Assembly (NCBI GenBank): GCA_038373885.1
Contig: JAWZYV010018238.1
Location: forward strand, 1 to 64,000
Source of the DNA: Cheiracanthium punctorium
Lineage: Eukaryota > Arthropoda > Arachnida > Araneae > Cheiracanthiidae
Reading direction: 5' to 3'
DNA length: 64,000 nt
Positions 21,618 through 31,400 of this stretch are shown piece by piece. Numbering within the stretch: position 1 is the stretch's first letter; each line of letters starts with the position of its first letter. The notes beneath the pieces were generated by a model that saw nothing but the letters and a program-made list of their open reading frames with translations, had not been told where the DNA came from and made no database searches. The translations under genes and the position numbers were made by a program.

Positions 21618-21923
21618 ATGCCTCCTAAGCAAGCTAAGAGTTCTTTCAAATTCGAATTATTATTAAAGGAAATAAGTGCATTTGAGAAAAATGTAGAAAA
21701 GGCTGATGAAAGTAATTATCGCGCAATAGGAATTTTAAAAGGCAAAGTAGAAAAGTTTGAAAAGGAATTGGTAGAGAATTTTACAGAATTATCCCAAGAT
21801 GAAAGCGCTGATTATTTTGATAGTTATATCAAAAGTAAAGATTTACTATTAAAATGGGTCATTGACCTCGAAAATAAAATTCCGATTGAAATAACCAAAA
21901 GCGAGAATTCATCAGGAAAATAA
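21618..21923 (+). CDS. BEL copy 1, gag N-terminal part (stops at in-frame TAA)
   Basis: First ATG after the LTR and leader, 101 codons, starting MPPKQAKSS. The product is Lys/Glu-rich and helical in character, without cysteines, as expected for the N-terminal region of a BEL gag. It ends at TAA 21,921-21,923. The same frame continues without interruption to 22,559 with recognisable gag sequence, so the stop splits gag in two. Copy 2 has the identical stop. Readthrough, an inherited defect or a second initiation are all possible. Confidence 0.8.
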   Translation: MPPKQAKSSFKFELLLKEISAFEKNVEKADESNYRAIGILKGKVEKFEKELVENFTELSQDESADYFDSYIKSKDLLLKWVIDLENKIPIEITKSENSSGK

Positions 21924-22559
21924 TCTTCATTGGCAGTGAAGTTGCCCAAATTAGAAGTTCCACATTTTTTCGGAAATAGTGAAATGTGGTTATCATTTAA
22001 AGAAATATTTAAATCATCTATTCTTGATAACAAATCTTTAAATGATGTTGAAAAGCTGACATATCTTCAGTCGTGTATCCGCGGTGATGCAGCAAAATTA
22101 ATTCGAGGTTTCGCAATTACGCCAGAAAACCTTACGCATTGCTGGGAGATTTTATGTCAGAGGTATGAGAACAAACGACAGCTGGCAATAAGCCAAATAA
22201 ATAAAATCTTTAGAATGAAGATAACGAAAGCAAATAATTCAAAGTTACTCTTAGAGGTCATTGACATTTGTAACGAAGCCGTGAGGAATCTGAAAACATT
22301 GGGGTTGGAAACTAACTCTCTTACGGATTTAATCATAATAAATTTCCTTACGTCCAAAATCGATGATGCGGTGATACAACGATGGGAATTGGCTTTGGAT
22401 AATGAGAGCTGTCCGTCTCTGGATACGTTTAAATCATTTATTGAGAAAGAGGCTAGAAGTCTAGAAGAAAATAAATTTTCTAAACCGGAATTCAAAAGGG
22501 TTCAAGCGAAATCAGTTGTAAATAACGCAGTAAAAAATCTAATGTACATAATACTGTAG
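21924..22559 (+). CDS. BEL copy 1, gag central domain (DUF1759-like)
   Basis: About 211 codons open after the TAA, in the same frame. It contains LPKLEVPHFFG, LTYLQSCIRGDAAKLIRGF and a WEILCQRYENKR block, the pattern of the DUF1759 gag domain common in BEL/Pao elements. It has no suitable ATG at its beginning. It ends at TAG 22,557-22,559. The pol frame overlaps by starting one base back, with an A-run (22,532-22,537) of the A-AAA-AAT type just upstream that could allow a -1 slip. Confidence 0.8.
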   Translation, partial: SSLAVKLPKLEVPHFFGNSEMWLSFKEIFKSSILDNKSLNDVEKLTYLQSCIRGDAAKLIRGFAITPENLTHCWEILCQRYENKRQLAISQINKIFRMKITKANNSKLLLEVIDICNEAVRNLKTLGLETNSLTDLIIINFLTSKIDDAVIQRWELALDNESCPSLDTFKSFIEKEARSLEENKFSKPEFKRVQAKSVVNNAVKNLMYIIL

Positions 22560-25500
22560 TGAAAAGAGAAAATGTAAGTAGTGAAGTAAAATTTAATAAT
22601 TGTATGCTATGTAAACAAAATCACGCGTTATTTAAGTGTCCCACATTCCATGCGATGAATATAAATGATAGATGGAAGTGCGTTAATGATAATCATTTGT
22701 GCACAAATTGTTTAAGAAGTAATCATTTAATTGATAATTGTAGAATAGGATTCAGTTGCAAAAATTGTGCAGCTAGGCACCATACATTACTGCATAGTTA
22801 TGTAAATAATGATCAAGTGCCTCAATCTCAGTCAGTAAGCACCGTAGCAAATAGCTACACAAAATCGCAAGAACAGAATCATGTTTTGCTATCAACAGCA
22901 ATAATTAAATTTAAGTCTCAGACTGGTAAAACAATAACTTGCCGGCCATTAATCGACAACGGCTCACAAAACACGCTAATTTCAAAATACTGTGCAGAAC
23001 GACTACAATTGTCGATGAAACCAACTACGCACCGTTTGGTGGGAATAAATGAAATCTATGCTGAAACATGTTTATATTCTACCAATTTCGAATTTTCTCC
23101 ATATTTCTCAGGAGATACATTTCAAGTGAATGCGATAGTAGTAAACAAAGTCACAACATCTCTTCCAAATTTCAATATGAAAAAACAGGATTGGCCTCAT
23201 CTAAATAATTTATGTCTTGCTGATCCATCATATTTTGTGGAAAGTGAGATCGATATTCTGTTAGGTGCGGACATTTTCTTATTCTTAGTCACTGGTTCTC
23301 CCATATTGGGACCTAAAGGTACACCCTCCGCATTACCTACCAAGTTAGGACATTTGTTGTCTGGTAGTGTAAATACACCAGCCACTCAAAATTCATCTGT
23401 GGTATGTCACACTCTCACAAACATTGAAAATAATCTAAAGGAATTTTGGGAAAGCGAAACAATCCATAAACCTGTTAAACCTAATGATGAAGACGAATTG
23501 GCTGACGCGATTTTTGACAAATTTCATACTCGAAACTCCAAGGGTAGATACATCGTAAAGTTACCTTTTAAAGAAGATTCAAACCTTGGGGACAGTAAAG
23601 AAGGAGCTTTAATGAGATTTTTTTCTCTTGAAAGGAAATTACAATCAAATGAACAATTAAGGCAAACATATATCCAATTCATGGAAGAGTACCAAAGCCT
23701 TGGTCATATGACTCCTCTCATATCTGATGTAGCTTCCCAAAGTTATATGTTACCCCATCACGGTATAATAAATGAAAATAGTTTAACAACGAAATTACGA
23801 GTTGTCTTTGATGGATCGTTTAAAACGAGTAACGGCAAATCACTAAATGATGTATTATTGAAAGGGAAAAAACTCCAAACAGACATTTTCGCGGTCTTGT
23901 TAAAATTCAGAACTTTCCCTGTGGCATTTTCTGCTGATATTACAAAAATGTACCGCCAAATTCTGATAGCTAGTGAAGACAAGTCATTCCAACAAATTTT
24001 CTGGAGAGAATCTCCAAATGAACCTCTCAAAATTTATACATTAAATACGGTCACTTATGGCACAGCATGTGCGCCGTATCTCGCAATCCGTACCATACAA
24101 CAATTATGCAGCGATGAGAAGGGACGATTTCCACAAGCAGCTAAGCTAGCTCAAGATCATTTTTATGTAGATGACTTGTTAGCTGGTGCTGATTCGGTCG
24201 ATTCAGCAAAATCCATAATCCAAAAACTCTTAGATCTTATGTCTGCTGGTGGTTTTGAGCTCAGAAAATGGTCATGTAGCCATCCCGAAGTCATCGCACA
24301 ATTTCCAGATGCCCTAAAGGCTACTACCTTTACACACTCATTTCAAGAAGATTCATCTCAAAAAATTCTAGGTCTCGTTTGGGATTTAACGATGGATTCA
24401 TTTCAAGTTAGAGCAGTCCCTTCAGATAATGTTTCAACGAAAAGACAGTTATTATCCATCATTGCGCGCACCTTTGACCCTTTAGGGTTTGTCGCACCTT
24501 CTACGATAATTTTGAAAATTATTCTGCAAGATTTGTGGAAAACCAACATCGGTTGGGATGATCACTTACCATCAGCCATTCTCGATCGATGGAATAACTT
24601 CCAAGCCGAAGTTCATTATTTTAAAGAGATAAAGATTCCTCGTTACATCCATGTTGTCAATTCAGTAAAGATAGAAGTTCACGGATTTAGTGATGCATCT
24701 TTAAAGGCTTATTCTGCTGTCATTTATCTTAGAGTCATTTGCAATTCATCTCGTATATTCTTAATGGCAGCCAAAACTCGTGTTGCACCTTTGAATGCTA
24801 TAACTTTGCCCAGATTAGAATTGAGTGGTGCAGTCCTGCTCGCAGAATTAGTGGACACATTCAAAAGGGCTGTAAATTTCCCCATTCATAACACTTATTT
24901 ATGGTGCGATTCAACAATTGCACTGTGCTGGATTAACAATCCACCAACTAAAGGAAATCAATTCGTCCAGCATCGTGTATGTAAAATTCATTCTCTAACC
25001 TCAAAGGATTCATGGCATCACATTCCTGGAAAGTCGAATCCTGTTGATTGCGCAAGCCGAGGCCTTTATCCAAAACAACTTATGGAGCATTCAGAATGGT
25101 TAAATGGCCCACAATGGCTTATTGATTTTGATCCTACCTCTGTAGGAGTAAATACCCCAAATCAAGACATGTATGATGTATCCTCTGATATTCATTTTAA
25201 TTCATCGTTCGAAAGCACATCTCTTGTCACTCAACTCAATCCTTTCCTAGATTTATTTGACAGATTTTCATCATACACGAGGCTACTGCGAACTGTAGCA
25301 TGGGTATTTAGGTTCTACAATAACTCAAAATCAGATCCTAAAACTCAAGGACCTTTGAAAGCCCATGAATTAGATACAGCTACCAAGACAATAGTTAAAT
25401 TATTACAAAATGATGCATTCCATTCCGATATCACCCAACTTAACTCTAATCAACCCCTTCCAAAATCCAGCAAACTCATAGCATTAAATCCTTTTCTTGA

Positions 25501-26788
25501 TAAGGAAGGAATTCTGCGTGTTGGAGGGCGTCTACGTCACCAACAAGAATTCACTTTTGATCAGAAATATCCCATGTTGCTTCCCAAACATCATCACTTC
25601 ACAACTCTTGTTATTCGGCACTATCATCATGCAAATCTTCATGCAGGCCAAGAATTGGTCTTATCTCTAATAAGACAGAAATTTTGGATCCCAGACGGAA
25701 AATCAACCGTTCGAAAAGAACTCCGGAAATGCATCGAATGCTTTAAATCATCTGCAAAACCAATTACCCAGATGATGGGTGATCTACCGAGTGCACGAGC
25801 CAATCCTTGCCGTGCATTTGAAAAGGTGGGCATGGATTTTGCAGGGCCAATTTCCACGAAGTGCCAACACACTCGAAAATCAAGTACCTTCAAATCATAT
25901 ATCTGTTTATTCATCTGTATGAGCACTAAAGCAGTACATCTTGAATTGGTCTCTGCATTATCTTCAGCGGCATTTCTGGCAGCATTTCGAAGATTTGTAG
26001 CTCGTCGTGGCTACCCATCGCATGTTTTTAGTGACAATGGAAGCAACTTTGTTGGAGCCTCAGCGTACCTAAAATCATTATTTAGAATTCCTCATGATCC
26101 CTTAATACAAGATTATTCATCCCAACGTAATATAAGCTGGCAATTCATTCCTCCATATGCACCAAATTTCGGAGGTATTTGGGAGGCCTCTATTAAATTA
26201 ACTAAACAGCATTTAATAAAAACATGTAAAACAGCACTGCTCAATTTTGAAGAACTTACCACCCTTCTTTGCCAAATTGAAGCCATCATCAACTCTCGGC
26301 CTTTATATCCATTATCAGCTGATCCCAAAGACTTCAGTGTATTAACACCCGGACATTTTCTTATTGGTGGTCCTTTGCTCGAACTCCCTGAACATAAATC
26401 TAATCTTATCTCTTTACGTTTTAATTCTAGGTGGTCCCTCCTACTACAACTCAAAGACCAATTCTGGAAGAAATGGAGCACCTCATACCTAAACACATTG
26501 CAGCCACGGACAAAATGGATGAGAAACAACCATCTCCTGGCTGTAGGAAGGTTAGTCCTCATCAAGGATCCAATCGCCCCTGCCACCGTGTGGAAATTAG
26601 GCCGAATCTCCGCTCTCCATCCAGGCGCTGATGGCATCAGCAGAGTGGTCACCGTCCGGACTGCCAGAGGAACTGTCACACGCCCAGCCTCTCAGATAGC
26701 ATTCTTGCCACTTCCAGATGTTGATACTGAGTCTGCGCCCCCCCCCCCGGAATCTGTCAGATACAACAGAAATGAAATCCGAAAGTGA
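22559..26788 (+). CDS. pol: BEL copy 1, zinc-knuckle and pol polyprotein
   Basis: About 1,409 codons; the frame is open from 22,526 and has no ATG there, so it is presumably expressed from gag. Order, by codon from 22,559: a Cys/His-rich region about 15-80; aspartic protease with DNGSQ at 133 (the BEL variant of D-S/T-G); reverse transcriptase with SADITKMYRQ and catalytic YVDD at 536-539 (24,164-24,175); RNase H with GFSDAS and WCDST near 708 and 782. Integrase follows with a Cys/His N-domain, the first Asp in GMDFAG (~1,091), SDNGSNF (~1,158) and FGGIWE (~1,203), then a C-terminal domain. The frame ends inside LTR2 after an 11-C run, giving a different tail from copy 2. All catalytic motifs seen are intact. 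Confidence 0.92.
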   Translation: MKRENVSSEVKFNNCMLCKQNHALFKCPTFHAMNINDRWKCVNDNHLCTNCLRSNHLIDNCRIGFSCKNCAARHHTLLHSYVNNDQVPQSQSVSTVANSYTKSQEQNHVLLSTAIIKFKSQTGKTITCRPLIDNGSQNTLISKYCAERLQLSMKPTTHRLVGINEIYAETCLYSTNFEFSPYFSGDTFQVNAIVVNKVTTSLPNFNMKKQDWPHLNNLCLADPSYFVESEIDILLGADIFLFLVTGSPILGPKGTPSALPTKLGHLLSGSVNTPATQNSSVVCHTLTNIENNLKEFWESETIHKPVKPNDEDELADAIFDKFHTRNSKGRYIVKLPFKEDSNLGDSKEGALMRFFSLERKLQSNEQLRQTYIQFMEEYQSLGHMTPLISDVASQSYMLPHHGIINENSLTTKLRVVFDGSFKTSNGKSLNDVLLKGKKLQTDIFAVLLKFRTFPVAFSADITKMYRQILIASEDKSFQQIFWRESPNEPLKIYTLNTVTYGTACAPYLAIRTIQQLCSDEKGRFPQAAKLAQDHFYVDDLLAGADSVDSAKSIIQKLLDLMSAGGFELRKWSCSHPEVIAQFPDALKATTFTHSFQEDSSQKILGLVWDLTMDSFQVRAVPSDNVSTKRQLLSIIARTFDPLGFVAPSTIILKIILQDLWKTNIGWDDHLPSAILDRWNNFQAEVHYFKEIKIPRYIHVVNSVKIEVHGFSDASLKAYSAVIYLRVICNSSRIFLMAAKTRVAPLNAITLPRLELSGAVLLAELVDTFKRAVNFPIHNTYLWCDSTIALCWINNPPTKGNQFVQHRVCKIHSLTSKDSWHHIPGKSNPVDCASRGLYPKQLMEHSEWLNGPQWLIDFDPTSVGVNTPNQDMYDVSSDIHFNSSFESTSLVTQLNPFLDLFDRFSSYTRLLRTVAWVFRFYNNSKSDPKTQGPLKAHELDTATKTIVKLLQNDAFHSDITQLNSNQPLPKSSKLIALNPFLDKEGILRVGGRLRHQQEFTFDQKYPMLLPKHHHFTTLVIRHYHHANLHAGQELVLSLIRQKFWIPDGKSTVRKELRKCIECFKSSAKPITQMMGDLPSARANPCRAFEKVGMDFAGPISTKCQHTRKSSTFKSYICLFICMSTKAVHLELVSALSSAAFLAAFRRFVARRGYPSHVFSDNGSNFVGASAYLKSLFRIPHDPLIQDYSSQRNISWQFIPPYAPNFGGIWEASIKLTKQHLIKTCKTALLNFEELTTLLCQIEAIINSRPLYPLSADPKDFSVLTPGHFLIGGPLLELPEHKSNLISLRFNSRWSLLLQLKDQFWKKWSTSYLNTLQPRTKWMRNNHLLAVGRLVLIKDPIAPATVWKLGRISALHPGADGISRVVTVRTARGTVTRPASQIAFLPLPDVDTESAPPPPESVRYNRNEIRK

Positions 26789-27289
26789 TCCAACAGATGG
26801 GAGCACCATTCAGACCCTTGATCTAGTCTTAAGAACTTGACCCACTAACGAGGGGATGGGAGGCCCTGATGGGTTACTTCTGGTTCATCTTTTAGTTTCG
26901 CTTCACGTTTGTTGTAGTTTTGATTCATTTTTAAGTTCTAATTCTAGCCTTTTGAGGCGACATTCAGATGCTACATTTTAAGAAAGATGTCAACTCACTG
27001 GCAGTAATAGTCTGTTCCTAATATGTTAGAATTAAATTCAATATTCACTTATCCATATGCGTATTTCATGCAACTTTAACTCATTGTCTCACATATTCAT
27101 CCTGTTGGATTTCAGAAGTGTCCAGAATCAAGGAAAGGTAAGCAATTACCTTATTCTATATTCACAAAGTTCGAAGCTAAATCATGAAGATAATCATATT
27201 CTATAATTATGCACGATATCCTACTTATATTCGATATTATACTAGATATTCTACATATTATGAATCCAATTCTAAATTCATTCCATACA
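26755..27289 (+). repeat. BEL central LTR (LTR2), shared by both units
   Basis: 535 bp, TG...CA ends. It serves as 3' LTR of unit 1 and 5' LTR of unit 2. It carries private changes compared with both outer LTRs (for example ATTCTAGCC, TTTTGAGGCG, CAACTCACTGG where LTR1 and LTR3 read ATTCGAGCC, TTTTGGGGCG, CAACTGACTGG). Confidence 0.95.
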
Positions 27290-27458
27290 TATTTCTGGTC
27301 CGTTCCAGCCTGAGTGACTATCGAAGGATATGAATGACATTTATTAAGTGTATGAAAATAACTCAGTTCATTATTCATGGTATTATTATTACATTTCCAT
27401 TAAGATATATTATTCTATATTTAGTCAGTTTGAAGTTTCTCAAATATTAAGAGTAATA

Positions 27459-27764
27459 ATGCCTCCTAAGCAAGCTAAGAGTTCTTTCAAATTCGAATTA
27501 TTATTAAAGGAAATAAGTGCATTTGAGAAAAATGTAGAAAAGGCTGATGAAAGTAATTATCGCGCAATAGGAATTTTAAAAGGCAAAGTAGAAAAGTTTG
27601 AAAAGGAACTGGTAGAGAATTTTACAGAATTATCCCAAGATGAAAGCGCTGATTATTTTGATAGTTATATCAAAAGTAAAGATTTACTATTAAAATGGGT
27701 CATTGACCTCGAAAATAAAATTCCGATTGAAATAACCAAAAGCGAGAATTCATCAGGAAAATAA
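27459..27764 (+). CDS. BEL copy 2, gag N-terminal part (same in-frame TAA)
   Basis: The same 101-codon frame as in copy 1, ending at TAA 27,762-27,764 in the identical position. A synonymous T-to-C change at about 27,609 shows that the copies are separable. Sharing the stop means that it predates the duplication of the unit. Confidence 0.8.
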   Translation: MPPKQAKSSFKFELLLKEISAFEKNVEKADESNYRAIGILKGKVEKFEKELVENFTELSQDESADYFDSYIKSKDLLLKWVIDLENKIPIEITKSENSSGK

Positions 27765-28400
27765 TCTTCATTGGCAGTGAAGTTGCCCAAATTAGAAGTT
27801 CCACATTTTTTCGGAAATAGTGAAATGTGGTTATCATTTAAAGAAATATTTAAATCATCTATTCTTGATAACAAATCTTTAAATGATGTTGAAAAGCTGA
27901 CATATCTTCAGTCGTGTATCCGCGGTGATGCAGCAAAATTAATTCGAGGTTTCGCAATTACGCCAGAAAACCTTACGCATTGCTGGGAGATTTTATGTCA
28001 GAGGTATGAGAACAAACGACAGCTGGCAATAAGCCAAATAAATAAAATCTTTAGAATGAAGATAACGAAAGCAAATAATTCAAAGTTACTCTTAGAGGTC
28101 ATTGACATTTGTAACGAAGCCGTGAGGAATCTGAAAACATTGGGGTTGGAAACTAACTCTCTTACGGATTTAATCATAATAAATTTCCTTACGTCCAAAA
28201 TCGATGATGCGGTGATACAACGATGGGAATTGGCTTTGGATAACGAGAGCTGTCCGTCTCTCGATACGTTTAAATCATTTATTGAGAAAGAGGCTAGAAG
28301 TCTACAAGAAAATAAATTTTCTAAACCGGAATTCAAAAGGGTTCAAGCGAAATCAGTTGTAAATAACGCAGTAAAAAATCTAATGTACATAATACTGTAG
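27765..28400 (+). CDS. BEL copy 2, gag central domain (DUF1759-like)
   Basis: Matches copy 1 codon for codon apart from a few substitutions, including Glu to Gln in the SLEENKF/SLQENKF stretch near 28,304. It ends at TAG 28,398-28,400 with the same overlap and A-run (28,373-28,378) leading to the pol frame. Confidence 0.8.
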   Translation, partial: SSLAVKLPKLEVPHFFGNSEMWLSFKEIFKSSILDNKSLNDVEKLTYLQSCIRGDAAKLIRGFAITPENLTHCWEILCQRYENKRQLAISQINKIFRMKITKANNSKLLLEVIDICNEAVRNLKTLGLETNSLTDLIIINFLTSKIDDAVIQRWELALDNESCPSLDTFKSFIEKEARSLQENKFSKPEFKRVQAKSVVNNAVKNLMYIIL

Positions 28401-31400
28401 TGAAAAGAGAAAATGTAAGTAGTGAAGTAAAATTTAATAATTGTATGCTATGTAAACAAAATCACGCGTTATTTAAGTGTCCCACATTCCATGCGATGAA
28501 TATAAATGATAGATGGAAGTGCGTTAATGATAATCATTTGTGCACAAATTGTTTAAGAAGTAATCATTTAATTGATAATTGTAGAATAGGATTCAGTTGC
28601 AAAAATTGTGCAGCTAGGCACCATACATTACTGCATAGTTATGTAAATAATGATCAAGTGCCTCAATCTCAGTCAGTAAGCACCGTAGCAAATAGCTACA
28701 CAAAATCGCAAGAACAGAATCATGTTTTGCTATCAACAGCAATAATTAAATTTAAGTCTCAGACTGGTAAAACAATAACTTGCCGGCCATTAATCGACAA
28801 CGGCTCACAAAACACGCTAATTTCAAAATACTGTGCAGAACGACTACAATTGTCGATGAAACCAACTACGCACCGTTTGGTGGGAATAAATGAAATCTAT
28901 GCTGAAACATGTTTATATTCTACCAATTTCGAATTTTCTCCATATTTCTCAGGAGATACATTTCAAGTGAATGCGATAGTAGTAAACAAAGTCACAACAT
29001 CTCTTCCAAATTTCAATATGAAAAAACAGGATTGGCCTCATCTAAATAATTTATGTCTTGCTGATCCATCATATTTTGTGGAAAGTGAGATCGATATTCT
29101 GTTAGGTGCGGACATTTTCTTATTCTTAGTCACTGGTTCTCCCATATTGGGACCTAAAGGTACACCCTCCGCATTACCTACCAAGTTAGGACATTTGTTG
29201 TCTGGTAGTGTAAATACACCAGCCACTCAAAATTCATCTGTGGTATGTCACACTCTCACAAACATTGAAAATAATCTAAAGGAATTTTGGGAAAGCGAAA
29301 CAATCCATAAACCTGTTAAACCTAATGATGAAGACGAATTGGCTGACGCGATTTTTGACAAATTTCATACTCGAAACTCCAAGGGTAGATACATCGTAAA
29401 GTTACCTTTTAAAGAAGATTCAAACCTTGGGGACAGTAAAGAAGGAGCTTTAATGAGATTTTTTTCTCTTGAAAGGAAATTACAATCAAATGAACAATTA
29501 AGGCAAACATATATCCAATTCATGGAAGAGTACCAAAGCCTTGGTCATATGACTCCTCTCATATCTGATGTAGCTTCCCAAAGTTATATGTTACCCCATC
29601 ACGGTATAATAAATGAAAATAGTTTAACAACGAAATTACGAGTTGTCTTTGATGGATCGTTTAAAACGAGTAACGGCAAATCACTAAATGATGTATTATT
29701 GAAAGGGAAAAAACTCCAAACAGACATTTTCGCGGTCTTGTTAAAATTCAGAACTTTCCCTGTGGCATTTTCTGCTGATATTACAAAAATGTACCGCCAA
29801 ATTCTGATAGCTAGTGAAGACAAGTCATTCCAACAAATTTTCTGGAGAGAATCTCCAAATGAACCTCTCAAAATTTATACATTAAATACGGTCACTTATG
29901 GCACAGCATGTGCGCCGTATCTCGCAATCCGTACCATACAACAATTATGCAGCGATGAGAAGGGACGATTTCCACAAGCAGCTAAGCTAGCTCAAGATCA
30001 TTTTTATGTAGATGACTTGTTAGCTGGTGCTGATTCGGTCGATTCAGCAAAATCCATAATCCAAAAACTCTTAGATCTTATGTCTGCTGGTGGTTTTGAG
30101 CTCAGAAAATGGTCATGTAGCCATCCCGAAGTCATCGCACAATTTCCAGATGCCCTAAAGGCTACTACCTTTACACACTCATTTCAAGAAGATTCATCTC
30201 AAAAAATTCTAGGTCTCGTTTGGGATTTAACGATGGATTCATTTCAAGTTAGAGCAGTCCCTTCAGATAATGTTTCAACGAAAAGACAGTTATTATCCAT
30301 CATTGCGCGCACCTTTGACCCTTTAGGGTTTGTCGCACCTTCTACGATAATTTTGAAAATTATTCTGCAAGATTTGTGGAAAACCAACATCGGTTGGGAT
30401 GATCACTTACCATCAGCCATTCTCGATCGATGGAATAACTTCCAAGCCGAAGTTCATTATTTTAAAGAGATAAAGATTCCTCGTTACATCCATGTTGTCA
30501 ATTCAGTAAAGATAGAAGTTCACGGATTTAGTGATGCATCTTTAAAGGCTTATTCTGCTGTCATTTATCTTAGAGTCATTTGCAATTCATCTCGTATATT
30601 CTTAATGGCAGCCAAAACTCGTGTTGCACCTTTGAATGCTATAACTTTGCCCAGATTAGAATTGAGTGGTGCAGTCCTGCTCGCAGAATTAGTGGACACA
30701 TTCAAAAGGGCTGTAAATTTCCCCATTCATAACACTTATTTATGGTGCGATTCAACAATTGCACTGTGCTGGATTAACAATCCACCAACTAAAGGAAATC
30801 AATTCGTCCAGCATCGTGTATGTAAAATTCATTCTCTAACCTCAAAGGATTCATGGCATCACATTCCTGGAAAGTCGAATCCTGTTGATTGCGCAAGCCG
30901 AGGCCTTTATCCAAAACAACTTATGGAGCATTCAGAATGGTTAAATGGCCCACAATGGCTTATTGATTTTGATCCTACCTCTGTAGGAGTAAATACCCCA
31001 AATCAAGACATGTATGATGTATCCTCTGATATTCATTTTAATTCATCGTTCGAAAGCACATCTCTTGTCACTCAACTCAATCCTTTCCTAGATTTATTTG
31101 ACAGATTTTCATCATACACGAGGCTACTGCGAACTGTAGCATGGGTATTTAGGTTCTACAATAACTCAAAATCAGATCCTAAAACTCAAGGACCTTTGAA
31201 AGCCCATGAATTAGATACAGCTACCAAGACAATAGTTAAATTATTACAAAATGATGCATTCCATTCCGATATCACCCAACTTAACTCTAATCAACCCCTT
31301 CCAAAATCCAGCAAACTCATAGCATTAAATCCTTTTCTTGATAAGGAAGGAATTCTGCGTGTTGGAGGGCGTCTACGTCACCAACAAGAATTCACTTTTG

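Noticed and set aside
26113..26679. 188-codon minus-strand frame inside BEL pol (also at 31,954)
   Set aside because: Shadow of the integrase coding strand, with no family features.
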